This document shows positions 51,760-59,229 of a stretch of DNA of 64,000 nt, piece after piece. The notes under the pieces were generated by a model. The model was given only the letters and a program-made list of their open reading frames with translations, did no database searches and was not told where the DNA came from. Each line of letters opens with the position of its first letter. Position 1 is the stretch's first letter. The translations under genes were made by a program, and so were the position numbers. This DNA is from Bacillus methanolicus PB1 (GTDB taxonomy: Bacteria; Bacillota; Bacilli; Bacillales; Cytobacillaceae): contig NZ_AFEU01000002.1 of the NCBI RefSeq assembly GCF_000262755.1, forward strand, positions 744,001-808,000. Direction: 5' to 3'.

Positions 51760-53343
51760 TCAAAGCCAGTTTTTTCTTTTACCTAATTCTATTATTTTCT
51801 CTAATCGATGTACATAAGTGTGGTGCTTACACAAGGTTTCATGCCCGCTTTCTGCTATACGAATTCTTTCTTCTTCGTGATGTAGATAATAATCAATCTG
51901 TTCCACCAAATCTTGATTATCTCTAAAAACGACAAGATCTCGACCATCTTTAAATAGACGGTGGATGTCTTGTTTATCATTTGTTAATAAAAATCCTTTA
52001 GATGATAATACATCAAAAACTCTTAACGGAAGCCCTGTTTCAACAAATGTTCTTGTTAAATTTATATTTATTTTTGAGTGGTGGAAAACTAGTGGATACA
52101 ATTTGTAATAGTCGGCATATCCTTTATAATTTTTCGTGAACATTGACCACGAATCATTTCCGAATATGGCGCAAGAAAAACGTTTCTCTAATTGTTGGAC
52201 GAAACGAATTCGTTCTCTTTGAGAATGTTCTCGACCTAGAAGAAAAGCTAATTTCTCTTCAAGTGAAAGAAGTTCATTTCCAATTATAGGATAATGGCTT
52301 TCTTCTTGAATTCGATGGACAAGTTCACTGTTCACTTTTGATCGAATAGTAAACTCGGTTTTATTTTGCTCTTGTTCTTCTAATAGTTTGTTAATTATTT
52401 CTTTTGTTTTTTCTGATAGAAATGGTTCTATCTTTTGCGTGTATTCACTAATCGTTAAATTCCCTGCAAAACTAACATCATATTGCATTTGTACATGATT
52501 ATTATTACGAATCGTGGTCATCATTCTCTCTGGATTGCCGGCTACTGGTAAATAATAAACATTCGTTACTCCACGATTTCGCAGTGTATGGACAATCGCT
52601 TCGTCATAGATAAAATGTGCGGATAGAGGAGTGTCTATTTTTAATGAATATAAAGGATAAGAAGGAGTATCGACTGTCCATGAAATATAAGGTATTTGCA
52701 ATTTTTCGCTAATTTCCGCGATTATTACGCTATAATTGATTGTAAAAATAAAGGCAGGTTGAATGTTAGAAATTTTTAAAAACAATTTTTCTTTAGTCGA
52801 CCAGTTTAGTTTTACACATTGAAAAGTCTGCTTTTGAAAAGCTTCTATGCAATCTTCTATTAGTGCGTTCTGTTCCATTAGGACAATCGTTTTGTTTTGG
52901 CTATATTTTTTACTTGCTTTCAATGTTATGAGAACTTTTCCAAAAAAAGCAGGGTGTAATTCAAGAATTTGTGAATTATAAATTATCTCAAAATCGCTAT
53001 TCTGTATGTTGGAACAACTTACAAATTCATCTCCAAAAAGAAATTCAATATTTTCGTTACTAATGTTAGGTTTTAGTTCATTATTTTCCTTTATCAAATT
53101 AAAAAATTGACGATTATAATCGATGACGACCACTTTACCGTTTGTTTTCTCAGATACATGGGCAATTTCATATCCCAAGCCAATTCCTAAAATCAAATAG
53201 TTTTTGTCTTTTTTAATTTCGGGAAGTGTTTCTAACGAACGCAAAGGCTTATATTTAGAATATAAGTAATAGCTTCGGTTATTCTCTTTATGTACTTTAC
53301 ATGTTAAAAGGCCATCCTTAGCTTTTTCTAGGAAAATTTCCAT
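51760..53343 (-). CDS. CgeB-type glycosyltransferase with a Maf-like N-terminal module
   Basis: A 527-residue protein. Residues 1-160 resemble the start of the two Maf proteins: SYYLYSKYKPLRSLE near 24-38, then LILGIGLGYEIAHV near 50-63 and VVVIDYN. From about 200 onwards it resembles the CgeB/spore-coat GT-B family: YISWTVDTPSYPLYS near 223-237, YDVSFAGNLT near 290-299, and in the donor half KININLTRTFVETGLPLRVFDVLSSKGFLLT followed by FKDGRDLVVF. It probably adds a sugar to the adjacent flagellins or extends the Maf-added sugar. GTGAGGAT precedes the ATG. It follows the divergent flagellin on the minus strand with a hairpin between. Confidence 0.78.
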   Translation of the reverse strand: MEIFLEKAKDGLLTCKVHKENNRSYYLYSKYKPLRSLETLPEIKKDKNYLILGIGLGYEIAHVSEKTNGKVVVIDYNRQFFNLIKENNELKPNISNENIEFLFGDEFVSCSNIQNSDFEIIYNSQILELHPAFFGKVLITLKASKKYSQNKTIVLMEQNALIEDCIEAFQKQTFQCVKLNWSTKEKLFLKISNIQPAFIFTINYSVIIAEISEKLQIPYISWTVDTPSYPLYSLKIDTPLSAHFIYDEAIVHTLRNRGVTNVYYLPVAGNPERMMTTIRNNNHVQMQYDVSFAGNLTISEYTQKIEPFLSEKTKEIINKLLEEQEQNKTEFTIRSKVNSELVHRIQEESHYPIIGNELLSLEEKLAFLLGREHSQRERIRFVQQLEKRFSCAIFGNDSWSMFTKNYKGYADYYKLYPLVFHHSKININLTRTFVETGLPLRVFDVLSSKGFLLTNDKQDIHRLFKDGRDLVVFRDNQDLVEQIDYYLHHEEERIRIAESGHETLCKHHTYVHRLEKIIELGKRKNWL

Positions 53344-53380
53344 TTTTTATCCTCACTTTTGTATCTATTCTTTTAAAGAA

Positions 53381-53405
53381 GAGGCACTCATTTACGTAGT
53401 GCCTC
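53381..53405 (-). terminator. Hairpin between the divergent flagellin and the CgeB-type gene
   Basis: GAGGCACT (53381-53388) and AGTGCCTC (53398-53405) are perfect arms around nine bases. On the minus strand TTCTTTT follows, so transcripts of the flagellin-like gene may end or be attenuated here before the glycosyltransferase. Confidence 0.72.
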
Positions 53406-53414
53406 CATTTTTTA

Positions 53415-54224
53415 TTACATAAACAATTTTAACGTCTCCTCCACATTACGATTCAAATGAGAAATAAACAAATAATCCCCCTTTTGGCGAATCGTTCCGC
53501 TTATATAGTTCAACATCTCGCGGGCGATGTTTGTATCTCTTAATAACGATTCAGATGCGGTTAAGTTCAATTCTTTTAAAATGGTATTATTTAAATGATG
53601 ATCAATTGTTTCGTAGTCAGCGCCAACGTTTGTTAAATGATTTGTTACTTGAATGAGTGCGTTGTCTACCTTTTTAATCAGTTGCTCGGCATCTTCGCGC
53701 GTTAATAGGACCGCTCCATTTAGTCCAAGGCTTGTTGTGCTTGTATCAACCATGTCAACGGCAATAATTTGGCCTGGATTTGCTCCAACTTGCAGCATTA
53801 ACGGTCTGTTTTGACCAAGAATTTTCTGTGTATTAAACTCCAGTTTTTCAGCTGTATCATCAATCGCTTGCAGTAATTGCTCCAATTCTTTTTGACTGGC
53901 AGTACGGTCATTTGCGTTTAGTGTATCATTGGCGTTTTGTACGGCTATCTCTCGAATCCGTTGCAGAAGGTGATTGATGTTCATTAATCCTTCTTCAGCT
54001 GATTTTAAAACGGAAAGACCGTCTTGCATATTTCTTTGCGATTGTGCTAATCCTCTTATTTGTGCTCTCAATGTTTCTGAAATACTTAACCCTGCAGCAT
54101 CCTCGCTCGCTTGATTAATTCTTAATCCTGAAGACAGCTTGTTGAGTGTTTTCGTTAGGGCCGTTTCATTTCGCTGATATCGATTCATGTAAAACGAGAT
54201 CATAGATTGATTTTGTATTTTCAT
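53415..54224 (-). CDS. Divergent second flagellin with an altered C-terminal segment
   Basis: A 269-residue flagellin paralogue. The N-terminal D0/D1 block is well conserved (LNKLSSGLRINQASEDAAGLSISETLRAQIRGLAQSQRNMQDGLS near 27-71), and QNANDTLNANDRTASQKELEQLLQAID and KLEFNTQKIL follow. After LTASESLLRDTNIAREML near 223-240 the canonical [15 protein letters not shown]...LQLL is replaced by an unrelated sequence ending NRNVEETLKLFM. That helix normally pairs with the N-terminus in D0 and binds FliS/FliC export partners, so assembly may differ. It is transcribed opposite to the flagellar operon. AGTGAGGTG precedes the ATG. Confidence 0.88.
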   Translation of the reverse strand: MKIQNQSMISFYMNRYQRNETALTKTLNKLSSGLRINQASEDAAGLSISETLRAQIRGLAQSQRNMQDGLSVLKSAEEGLMNINHLLQRIREIAVQNANDTLNANDRTASQKELEQLLQAIDDTAEKLEFNTQKILGQNRPLMLQVGANPGQIIAVDMVDTSTTSLGLNGAVLLTREDAEQLIKKVDNALIQVTNHLTNVGADYETIDHHLNNTILKELNLTASESLLRDTNIAREMLNYISGTIRQKGDYLFISHLNRNVEETLKLFM

Positions 54225-54260
54225 CGAATCACCTCACTTTCGATATGGTTGTCTATTTTT

Positions 54261-54268
54261 ATATCGAC
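54261..54268 (-). promoter_or_regulatory. Sigma-D -10 element of the divergent flagellin
   Basis: On the minus strand GTCGATAT (54268-54261), identical to the -10 of hag, lies 37 bases before the start. The -35 position has TTTA instead of TAAA, so the promoter should be weaker than that of hag. No CsrA-type AGGA hairpin is seen in its leader. Confidence 0.6.
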
Positions 54269-54324
54269 TTTTTCATACAAAACTAAAGTACTCTCTTTCA
54301 TCTATAAAATTGAACATGAGTCTT

Positions 54325-54350
54325 TAAGAACAATTAGAAATTGCCGATAT
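54325..54350 (+). promoter_or_regulatory. Sigma-D promoter of flaG-fliD-fliS-fliT
   Basis: A perfect sigma-D -10 GCCGATAT (54343-54350) is preceded by TAAG (54325-54328) at 14 bases, 29 bases before the flaG start. Confidence 0.75.
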
Positions 54351-54378
54351 AAAAAGAAATAAAAATCTCAGGGGGAAT

Positions 54379-54729
54379 ATGATGAAAATCTCAGGCTCGT
54401 TTCCGTTAAAGGAAGCTTCTGTTCCTCAGTCTCCACGAGAATATACTTCGTTAATGCAAACCATTATGGAACAACAGAGTGACAATAATGAAGATACAGA
54501 AGTACTGAAAAAGAAAGTAGAACAAGTAGCAAATAATTTAAATGATTTTCTAAAAATACAAAACCGTTCACTAAAATTTGTTTTACATGATGGATTAGAT
54601 CAATATTACGTTCAAGTGATTGATACCGAGACAAAGGAAGTCATACGTGAAATTCCTCCGAAGAAGTTATTAGATGCTTTTTATACGATGCAAAAATTTC
54701 TTGGAATGATTGTCGATGAAAAAATTTAG
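54379..54729 (+). CDS. flaG: FlaG family flagellar protein
   Basis: A 116-residue FlaG (YvyC) protein. The conserved C-terminal part LKFVLHDGLDQYYVQVIDTETKEVIREIPPKKLLD near 61-95 is diagnostic. The N-terminal 45 residues are variable and polar. FlaG limits filament length or stability in other bacteria and always accompanies fliD. Two adjacent ATG codons (54379 and 54382) lie behind GGGGGAA, and either could serve. Confidence 0.9.
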   Translation: MMKISGSFPLKEASVPQSPREYTSLMQTIMEQQSDNNEDTEVLKKKVEQVANNLNDFLKIQNRSLKFVLHDGLDQYYVQVIDTETKEVIREIPPKKLLDAFYTMQKFLGMIVDEKI

Positions 54730-54744
54730 AAAGGAGAGGGAAAT

Positions 54745-56307
54745 GTGTCAACAATGAGAATAGGCGGTCTTGCGAGCGGCATGGATATTGATCAGATCGT
54801 TGGAGATTTAATGAAGGCGGAGCGAATTCCACTTGATAAATTGTATCAGAAAAAGCAAATTTTTGAATGGCAGCGTGATGCTTATCGGGAGGTAAATAAG
54901 CAGTTAGCCGATTTTGACACGTATTTATTTAATAATTTTATGTTATCGAGTAACTTTTATAAAAAAACGGCAACTTCGTCTAATGAAGCGGCGTTGAGTG
55001 TGAAAGCACTGAGTTCATCGTACGATTCAACCAATTCGATAACGATTTCTCAACTAGCAACGGCTGCTACTGGTGTGTCGAATGAAGTTACGGCTGCCTC
55101 TTCTACTACTACACTTGGTGAGGAAGGGTTAGCAGCTGATACTACGATCACGATAGCTGCTCTTCAATCAGATGGAACGTATAAAGAAGAAGCCATTACT
55201 TTTAAAACAACCGATACATTTGCGGATGTGGCGAAAAAATTGAATCAGTCTGGACTTAAAATTAATGCCATTTTTGATGACGGTTCAAAGAAATTAGGAA
55301 TTTCCACCCGCACAACCGGTACAGTGGACACGGATACCATTGATAAGGCAGAAGTTTATGTGAAATCTGCAACAGGTGATGATATTTTTTCTACTATCTT
55401 TGGTTTTAGTACAGGCATTGACCAAAATGGTACAGCTGGTGTTACCTCTTTAGCAAATGGCGGAAAGAATGCGAAGTTTAACTTAAATGGATTAGATATG
55501 GAGAGACAGTTGAATACATTTACGATTAACGGCATGGAATATACGTTAAAAGCAGTAACTGCTACTCCTGTAACAGTCACTTCCTCCACTGACGTTGACG
55601 GTATGATTGCAAAAATTGAGGAATTTGTTAACAAATATAATGAGTTAATCGGTTCACTAAATGATAAAATTCGTGAAAAACGCTATCGAGATTATCCGCC
55701 GTTAACAGATGAGCAAAAAAAAGAAATGTCCGAAAAAGAGATTGATCTTTGGGAAGAAAAAGCAAAAAGCGGAATGCTTCGTGGTGATTCCATTATTTCA
55801 AACGGTTTATCGCAATTGCGCCATGATTTGTATAGCCGTGTTCAAGGCATCGGGGAAAACGTCATTGACACGTTATCAGAGCTTGGAATCACAACGACAA
55901 ACGACATATCTCAAGGAGGAAAGCTTGTCATTGATAAGGACAAACTGAGAAAAGCGCTTGAAAGTGATCCTGAAAAAGTTGTGCAAACATTAACAAAGAG
56001 CGGTGACAAAGACGTGGATGGGAAAGTGATCCCGGAAACACGCGGCATAGTGCAGCGTTTGCGTGATACTGTAAAGAATGTTACGAAAAACATTGAAGAT
56101 AAAGCCGGAAAGCCAACATTTACGGATGACCAATTTTCGATAGGTAAACAATTAAGGGATGTAGGAAGCAGAATCTCTGATTTCCAACGTCGCCTCCAAG
56201 ATATAGAAAATCGTTATTGGAAACAATTTACAGCTATGGAACAAGCGATTCAAAGAGCAAATCAACAGTCTTCATTCTTAATGGGCCAATTTGGCGGAGG
56301 CATGTAA
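54745..56307 (+). CDS. fliD: Filament cap protein FliD (HAP2)
   Basis: A 520-residue cap protein. The N-terminus STMRIGGLASGMDIDQIVGDLMKAERIPLDKLYQKKQ is the family signature. A central threonine- and alanine-rich region follows (85-250), and the C-terminal coiled coil (VGSRISDFQRRLQDIENRYWKQFTAMEQAI) ends the protein. The start is GTG behind GGAGAGGG. It promotes flagellin folding at the filament tip and binds the FliT chaperone encoded two genes below. Confidence 0.95.
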   Translation: MSTMRIGGLASGMDIDQIVGDLMKAERIPLDKLYQKKQIFEWQRDAYREVNKQLADFDTYLFNNFMLSSNFYKKTATSSNEAALSVKALSSSYDSTNSITISQLATAATGVSNEVTAASSTTTLGEEGLAADTTITIAALQSDGTYKEEAITFKTTDTFADVAKKLNQSGLKINAIFDDGSKKLGISTRTTGTVDTDTIDKAEVYVKSATGDDIFSTIFGFSTGIDQNGTAGVTSLANGGKNAKFNLNGLDMERQLNTFTINGMEYTLKAVTATPVTVTSSTDVDGMIAKIEEFVNKYNELIGSLNDKIREKRYRDYPPLTDEQKKEMSEKEIDLWEEKAKSGMLRGDSIISNGLSQLRHDLYSRVQGIGENVIDTLSELGITTTNDISQGGKLVIDKDKLRKALESDPEKVVQTLTKSGDKDVDGKVIPETRGIVQRLRDTVKNVTKNIEDKAGKPTFTDDQFSIGKQLRDVGSRISDFQRRLQDIENRYWKQFTAMEQAIQRANQQSSFLMGQFGGGM

Positions 56308-56336
56308 AGAAATTGAATTGAGGAGATGTGTATACA

Positions 56337-56735
56337 TTGGCCAATCAACAGTTTCATCAAGTTTATAAGCAAAATAGTGTCAGCACAGCTTCACCAGGGG
56401 AGCTGACATTAATGCTTTACAATGGATGTTTAAAATTTTTGGCTAAAATGAAGCAAGCGATAATAGAAAAAAATATTTCTGAACGAAATGTTAACTCGCA
56501 AAAGGCGCAACGAATTATTCAAGAGCTTATGGTAACGTTGAATCAAGAATATGAAGTTGCAAAACAAATGATGGCGATGTACGATTATATGAATCGCCGA
56601 TTGATTGAAGCAAATGTTAAAAATGATGTTGCCATTGTAGAAGAAGTGGAAGGATTTGTCACAGAATTTCGTGATACATGGAAAGAAGTCATCCGTTTGA
56701 ATCGCCAGAAACAATTTAAAGGGGATCAAGCTTAA
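56337..56735 (+). CDS. fliS: Flagellin export chaperone FliS
   Basis: A 132-residue helical chaperone that binds the C-terminus of flagellin. YKQNSVSTASPGELTLMLYNGCLKFLAKMKQAI near 10-42 is the family signature. TTG at 56337 is preferred because it gives MANQQF, matching relatives, although GAGGAG then lies 11 bases ahead. A GTG at 56328 is only two bases from the site. The altered C-terminus of the second flagellin in this window may not bind it. Confidence 0.92.
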   Translation: MANQQFHQVYKQNSVSTASPGELTLMLYNGCLKFLAKMKQAIIEKNISERNVNSQKAQRIIQELMVTLNQEYEVAKQMMAMYDYMNRRLIEANVKNDVAIVEEVEGFVTEFRDTWKEVIRLNRQKQFKGDQA

Positions 56736-57088
56736 TGGGCTTAGTAGATGAGCTTTGCATTTGTTCAGAAAAGCTGTTGAATGTTCTTAAAGAGTCAACA
56801 GTTGAACGAGATCAACGCATAGCAAATGTAGAACAATTGCTGGCAGAGCGCGAAATATTAATTAAGAGATTAAAAAACCAATCTTTTGAAAATTTAAGAC
56901 AACATCCAAAAGCTCATCAAATTGTTAAAATGGAGAAGGATATTCAAAAAAGAATAAAAACTATATTTGAAAGCATAAAAGAGGATTTAAAAAGATTAAA
57001 TCAACAAAAACGTTCCTACCAGTCATATACTGCGCCGTTTGCGAATGTTCAAACGTATGACGGCCGATTTTACGATAAGAGGAAATAA
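56735..57088 (+). CDS. fliT: FliT family flagellar protein
   Basis: A 117-residue charged helical protein in the place of B. subtilis fliT (113 residues). FliT is the export chaperone of the cap protein FliD. Sequence similarity in the family is low, and the assignment rests on helicity, size and order (fliD-fliS-fliT). It overlaps fliS by one base (TAATG) and is the last gene of the operon. Confidence 0.8.
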   Translation: MGLVDELCICSEKLLNVLKESTVERDQRIANVEQLLAEREILIKRLKNQSFENLRQHPKAHQIVKMEKDIQKRIKTIFESIKEDLKRLNQQKRSYQSYTAPFANVQTYDGRFYDKRK

Positions 57089-57224
57089 CTTTGCAAATGA
57101 TCAAGCCACAATTTTTTTTATTTTAATGGAGAATTCAAAACTGCAGCCTAAAAAGGTGTTTCAGTTCTTATCATGACAAGGTTTTTATATTTGATGGGAT
57201 TTGGGGGAGATATTTTGTAAATTT

Positions 57225-57290
57225 GACCGAAGCTGTCTCATAAAAGGGTCTGACCCTTAGGCTTTTGAGACAGCTTCGGTCATTTTTTCT
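57225..57290. terminator. Large nested hairpin, terminator of the fliD operon (GGGTCTGACCC family)
   Basis: Perfect 16-base arms (57225-57240 and 57266-57281, GACCGAAGCTGTCTCA and complement) enclose an inner palindrome AAGGGTC-T-GACCCTT (57244-57258). ATTTTTTCT follows on the plus strand. The inner core recurs at 20.3 and 62.0 kb. Confidence 0.85.
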
Positions 57291-57367
57291 AAGAAGCTCG
57301 CCCACCTACTGGTTAGTGGAGGGAGACTCTTGAAGTATAGTGTTCTAGGGAAAACATTTTCACTAAT

Positions 57368-57547
57368 CTAGATTTTAATATCCAGAAATTGGGCTAACGG
57401 TGAGGGCTGTTGTATTTGTTCGAGTGTTTTTTCTGGATTTTCAACTGCTTCTCTTATTTTAGAAGTTATTGCTTGTTCCGCTCGTTGTTTATTTAACATG
57501 ACAAATTGTGATACAGGACCATTTCCTACACCGCCAACACTGCTCAT
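57368..57547 (-). CDS. Small protein of 59 residues, unrecognised
   Basis: A short minus-strand gene starts with ATG at 57547, stops with TAG at 57370-57368, and encodes 59 residues. The start MSSVGGVGNGPVSQFVMLN is glycine/serine-rich, then a charged helix (RAEQAITSKIREAVENPEKTLEQI) and LAQFLDIKI at the end. There is an excellent AAAGGAGAG ribosome binding site and a near-consensus sigma-A promoter (57607-57580). It lies inverted between the fliD operon and hpf. The size recalls small motility-associated proteins such as YjfB, but I cannot claim homology. Confidence 0.72.
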   Translation of the reverse strand: MSSVGGVGNGPVSQFVMLNKQRAEQAITSKIREAVENPEKTLEQIQQPSPLAQFLDIKI

Positions 57548-57579
57548 ATATACTCTCTCCTTTACTAATATCTTCTTTT

Positions 57580-57607
57580 ATTATATTGCTTTATTCCGAT
57601 TTTTCAA
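57580..57607 (-). promoter_or_regulatory. Sigma-A promoter of the 59-residue gene
   Basis: On the minus strand TTGAAA (57607-57602), 16 bases, then a perfect TATAAT (57585-57580), 32 bases before the ATG. Confidence 0.72.
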
Positions 57608-57688
57608 TTATTTCCTTTAATACTAAAGATTTTTCATCAACAGAATTTTACATTTTTTTTGTCAAATATTCGACAATACTTTTCATAT

Positions 57689-57714
57689 GTTTCAGCAGGT
57701 ATTTGAAAGGGTAA
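57689..57714 (+). promoter_or_regulatory. Stress promoter of hpf (sigma-B type, overlapping sigma-H-like)
   Basis: GTTTCA (57689-57694), 14 bases, GGGTAA (57709-57714) matches ten of twelve bases of the sigma-B consensus GTTTAA-N14-GGGTAT. GCAGGTATT (57695-57703) with ATAGAAATG 12 bases on is close to a sigma-H promoter. B. subtilis yvyD (hpf) is driven by both factors. The 5' leader then carries two small hairpins (GTCTTA/TAAGAC at 57736-57751, GCGG/CCGC at 57755-57799). Confidence 0.55.
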
Positions 57715-57826
57715 TATAGAAATGTACTTACAAACGTCTTAATTATAAGACTAAGCGGTTAAATGGGTAAGCCTTTTTGGTTTTTCAGCCTGGAGCCGCA
57801 ACTGTAAAGAAAAGGGGGATTCACTT

Positions 57827-58381
57827 ATGAATTTCAAAATTCGTGGTGAAAACATTGAAGTAACTCCTGCACTTCGGGAGTATGTAGAAAAGAAAATTTC
57901 CAAATTGGAACGTTATTTTACAGAAACTCCCAAAGCTAATGTACATGTAAATTTAAAGACTTATAGTGATAAATCAGCGAAAGTGGAAGTTACCATTCCA
58001 ATGACTAATCTCGTACTTCGGGCTGAAGAAGTACATGAAGATATGTATGCAGCGATTGATTTGATTGCTGATAAATTGGAACGCCAAATCCGCAAACACA
58101 AAACAAAAGTGAACCGTAAATTCCGTGAAAAAGGAAATGTGAATTCTTTGTTTACAACTTTAATGGAAGAGCCGGAAGTTTCGGCGGCGGAAGAAGAAAA
58201 CGAGCTTGAAATTGTCCGCCAGAAAAGCTTTGACCTAAAGCCGATGGACAGCGAAGAAGCGATCCTGCAAATGAACTTGCTGGGCCATAATTTTTTCGTG
58301 TTCACAAATGCGGAAACAAACCGGACGAACATTGTTTATAAGCGAAAAGACGGCCGCTACGGCTTAATTGAAGCACAGTAA
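57827..58381 (+). CDS. hpf: Ribosome hibernation promoting factor, long form (HPF/YvyD)
   Basis: A 184-residue long HPF. The N-terminal RaiA/YfiA-type domain (residues 1-100: NFKIRGENIEVTPALREYVEKKI) binds the 30S decoding region. A variable linker spans about 105-125. The C-terminal dimerisation domain (VRQKSFDLKPMDSEEAILQMNLLGHNFFVF near 128-157) joins two 70S ribosomes into 100S particles. AAGGGGG precedes the ATG. Upstream stress promoter signals fit its starvation role. Confidence 0.95.
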   Translation: MNFKIRGENIEVTPALREYVEKKISKLERYFTETPKANVHVNLKTYSDKSAKVEVTIPMTNLVLRAEEVHEDMYAAIDLIADKLERQIRKHKTKVNRKFREKGNVNSLFTTLMEEPEVSAAEEENELEIVRQKSFDLKPMDSEEAILQMNLLGHNFFVFTNAETNRTNIVYKRKDGRYGLIEAQ

Positions 58382-58388
58382 CGTTTTC

Positions 58389-58431
58389 GGGGAGCTGATG
58401 TTTTTTGAGGATCAGCTCCCTTGATTTATTT
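58389..58431 (+). terminator. Terminator of hpf
   Basis: GGGAGCTGAT (58390-58399) and ATCAGCTCCC (58411-58420) are perfect 10-base arms. The tract after it is T-rich (TTGATTTATTT) but interrupted. Confidence 0.75.
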
Positions 58432-58511
58432 AAAAATTCCAACGCCCGAATTTGAAGCAACGGATGATCGTTTGATTTCCTTTCTTTTATTTACCTTAAC
58501 ATTGTAAGGGA

Positions 58512-58546
58512 AAGAAGCTGCTTGGCAAATGCTGCAGCTTCTTTTT
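58512..58546. terminator. Second hairpin downstream of hpf
   Basis: GAAGCTGC (58514-58521) and GCAGCTTC (58534-58541) form a perfect stem, with TTTTT after it on the plus strand. It may be a backup terminator for hpf or lie upstream of the chromate transporter promoter. Confidence 0.65.
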
Positions 58547-58582
58547 GCTTCAAAATCGTTCGGCAATAGAAATGATTTCCTG

Positions 58583-58588
58583 TATAAT
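58583..58588 (+). promoter_or_regulatory. -10 box (TATAAT) upstream of the chromate transporter pair
   Basis: A consensus TATAAT lies 65 bases before the start codon. The -35 candidate TTCGGC at 18 bases is weak. Confidence 0.4.
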
Positions 58589-58653
58589 GATAAGTAGTAT
58601 AGCCACTTTCCTCTTCTTTTCCAGGAAAGGGCGAAAAAAGGTGATTCATATTT

Positions 58654-59229
58654 ATGAAACAAGTGGACATTTTCGTTGCATTTTTCAGAGTCGGCATGCT
58701 TGGATACGGCGGCGGCCCTTCGTCGATCCCGCTCGTTTATAAGGAGGTTGTTGATAAATACAAATGGATGGATTCAGATGAATTTGGAGATATCGTGGCG
58801 ATCGGGAATGCCCTGCCGGGGCCAATCGCGACAAAGCTGGCAGGCTATATCGGCTACCGGGTCGGCGGGATAGTCGGCATGTTGAATGCGTTAGTTGCTT
58901 CAACGGTTCCGACGATTATTATGATGATTTTTCTATTAAACGCCTTAAATGCTTATAAAGACGAATCATGGGTAAAAGGGATGGCAGCCGCTGTTATGCC
59001 TGTTGTGGCTGTCATGCTTGCGGTTTTAACGTGGGATTATGTGAAAAAATCGTGGGAATCAACCCTCGGCTGGGGCTGGACACTCCTTTTTGTCGTTGCA
59101 AGCTTGATTTTAATGGAATTTGCAAACATTCATCCGGCCATTATTATTTTTGCGCTATTATTGGGTGCACTTTTAAAGAAAGATTCACGTTCAGGTGATC
59201 AAGGCAAAAAGGAGAAACATTCAACATGA
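58654..59229 (+). CDS. Chromate transporter half-protein, first (ChrA family)
   Basis: A 191-residue membrane protein, one half of a split ChrA. The family motifs are FFRVGMLGYGGGPSSIPLV (10-28) and IAIGNALPGPIATKLAGYIGYRVGG near 45-67. About five or six hydrophobic segments follow. Short-chain ChrA proteins act as pairs with opposite membrane orientation and export chromate. The four-base overlap with the second half supports co-translation. AAAGGTGATT precedes the ATG. Confidence 0.88.
   Translation: MKQVDIFVAFFRVGMLGYGGGPSSIPLVYKEVVDKYKWMDSDEFGDIVAIGNALPGPIATKLAGYIGYRVGGIVGMLNALVASTVPTIIMMIFLLNALNAYKDESWVKGMAAAVMPVVAVMLAVLTWDYVKKSWESTLGWGWTLLFVVASLILMEFANIHPAIIIFALLLGALLKKDSRSGDQGKKEKHST

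Noticed and set aside
57755-57806. GCCGCAACTGTAA before hpf, resembling the 3' end of a cobalamin riboswitch
   Set aside because: The leader is too short (about 105 bases) and lacks the B12 core elements and any cobalamin gene downstream. Probably coincidence.
58685-58903. Minus-strand frame inside the first chromate transporter gene
   Set aside because: Fully covered by a clear ChrA coding region with conserved motifs. No start signals.
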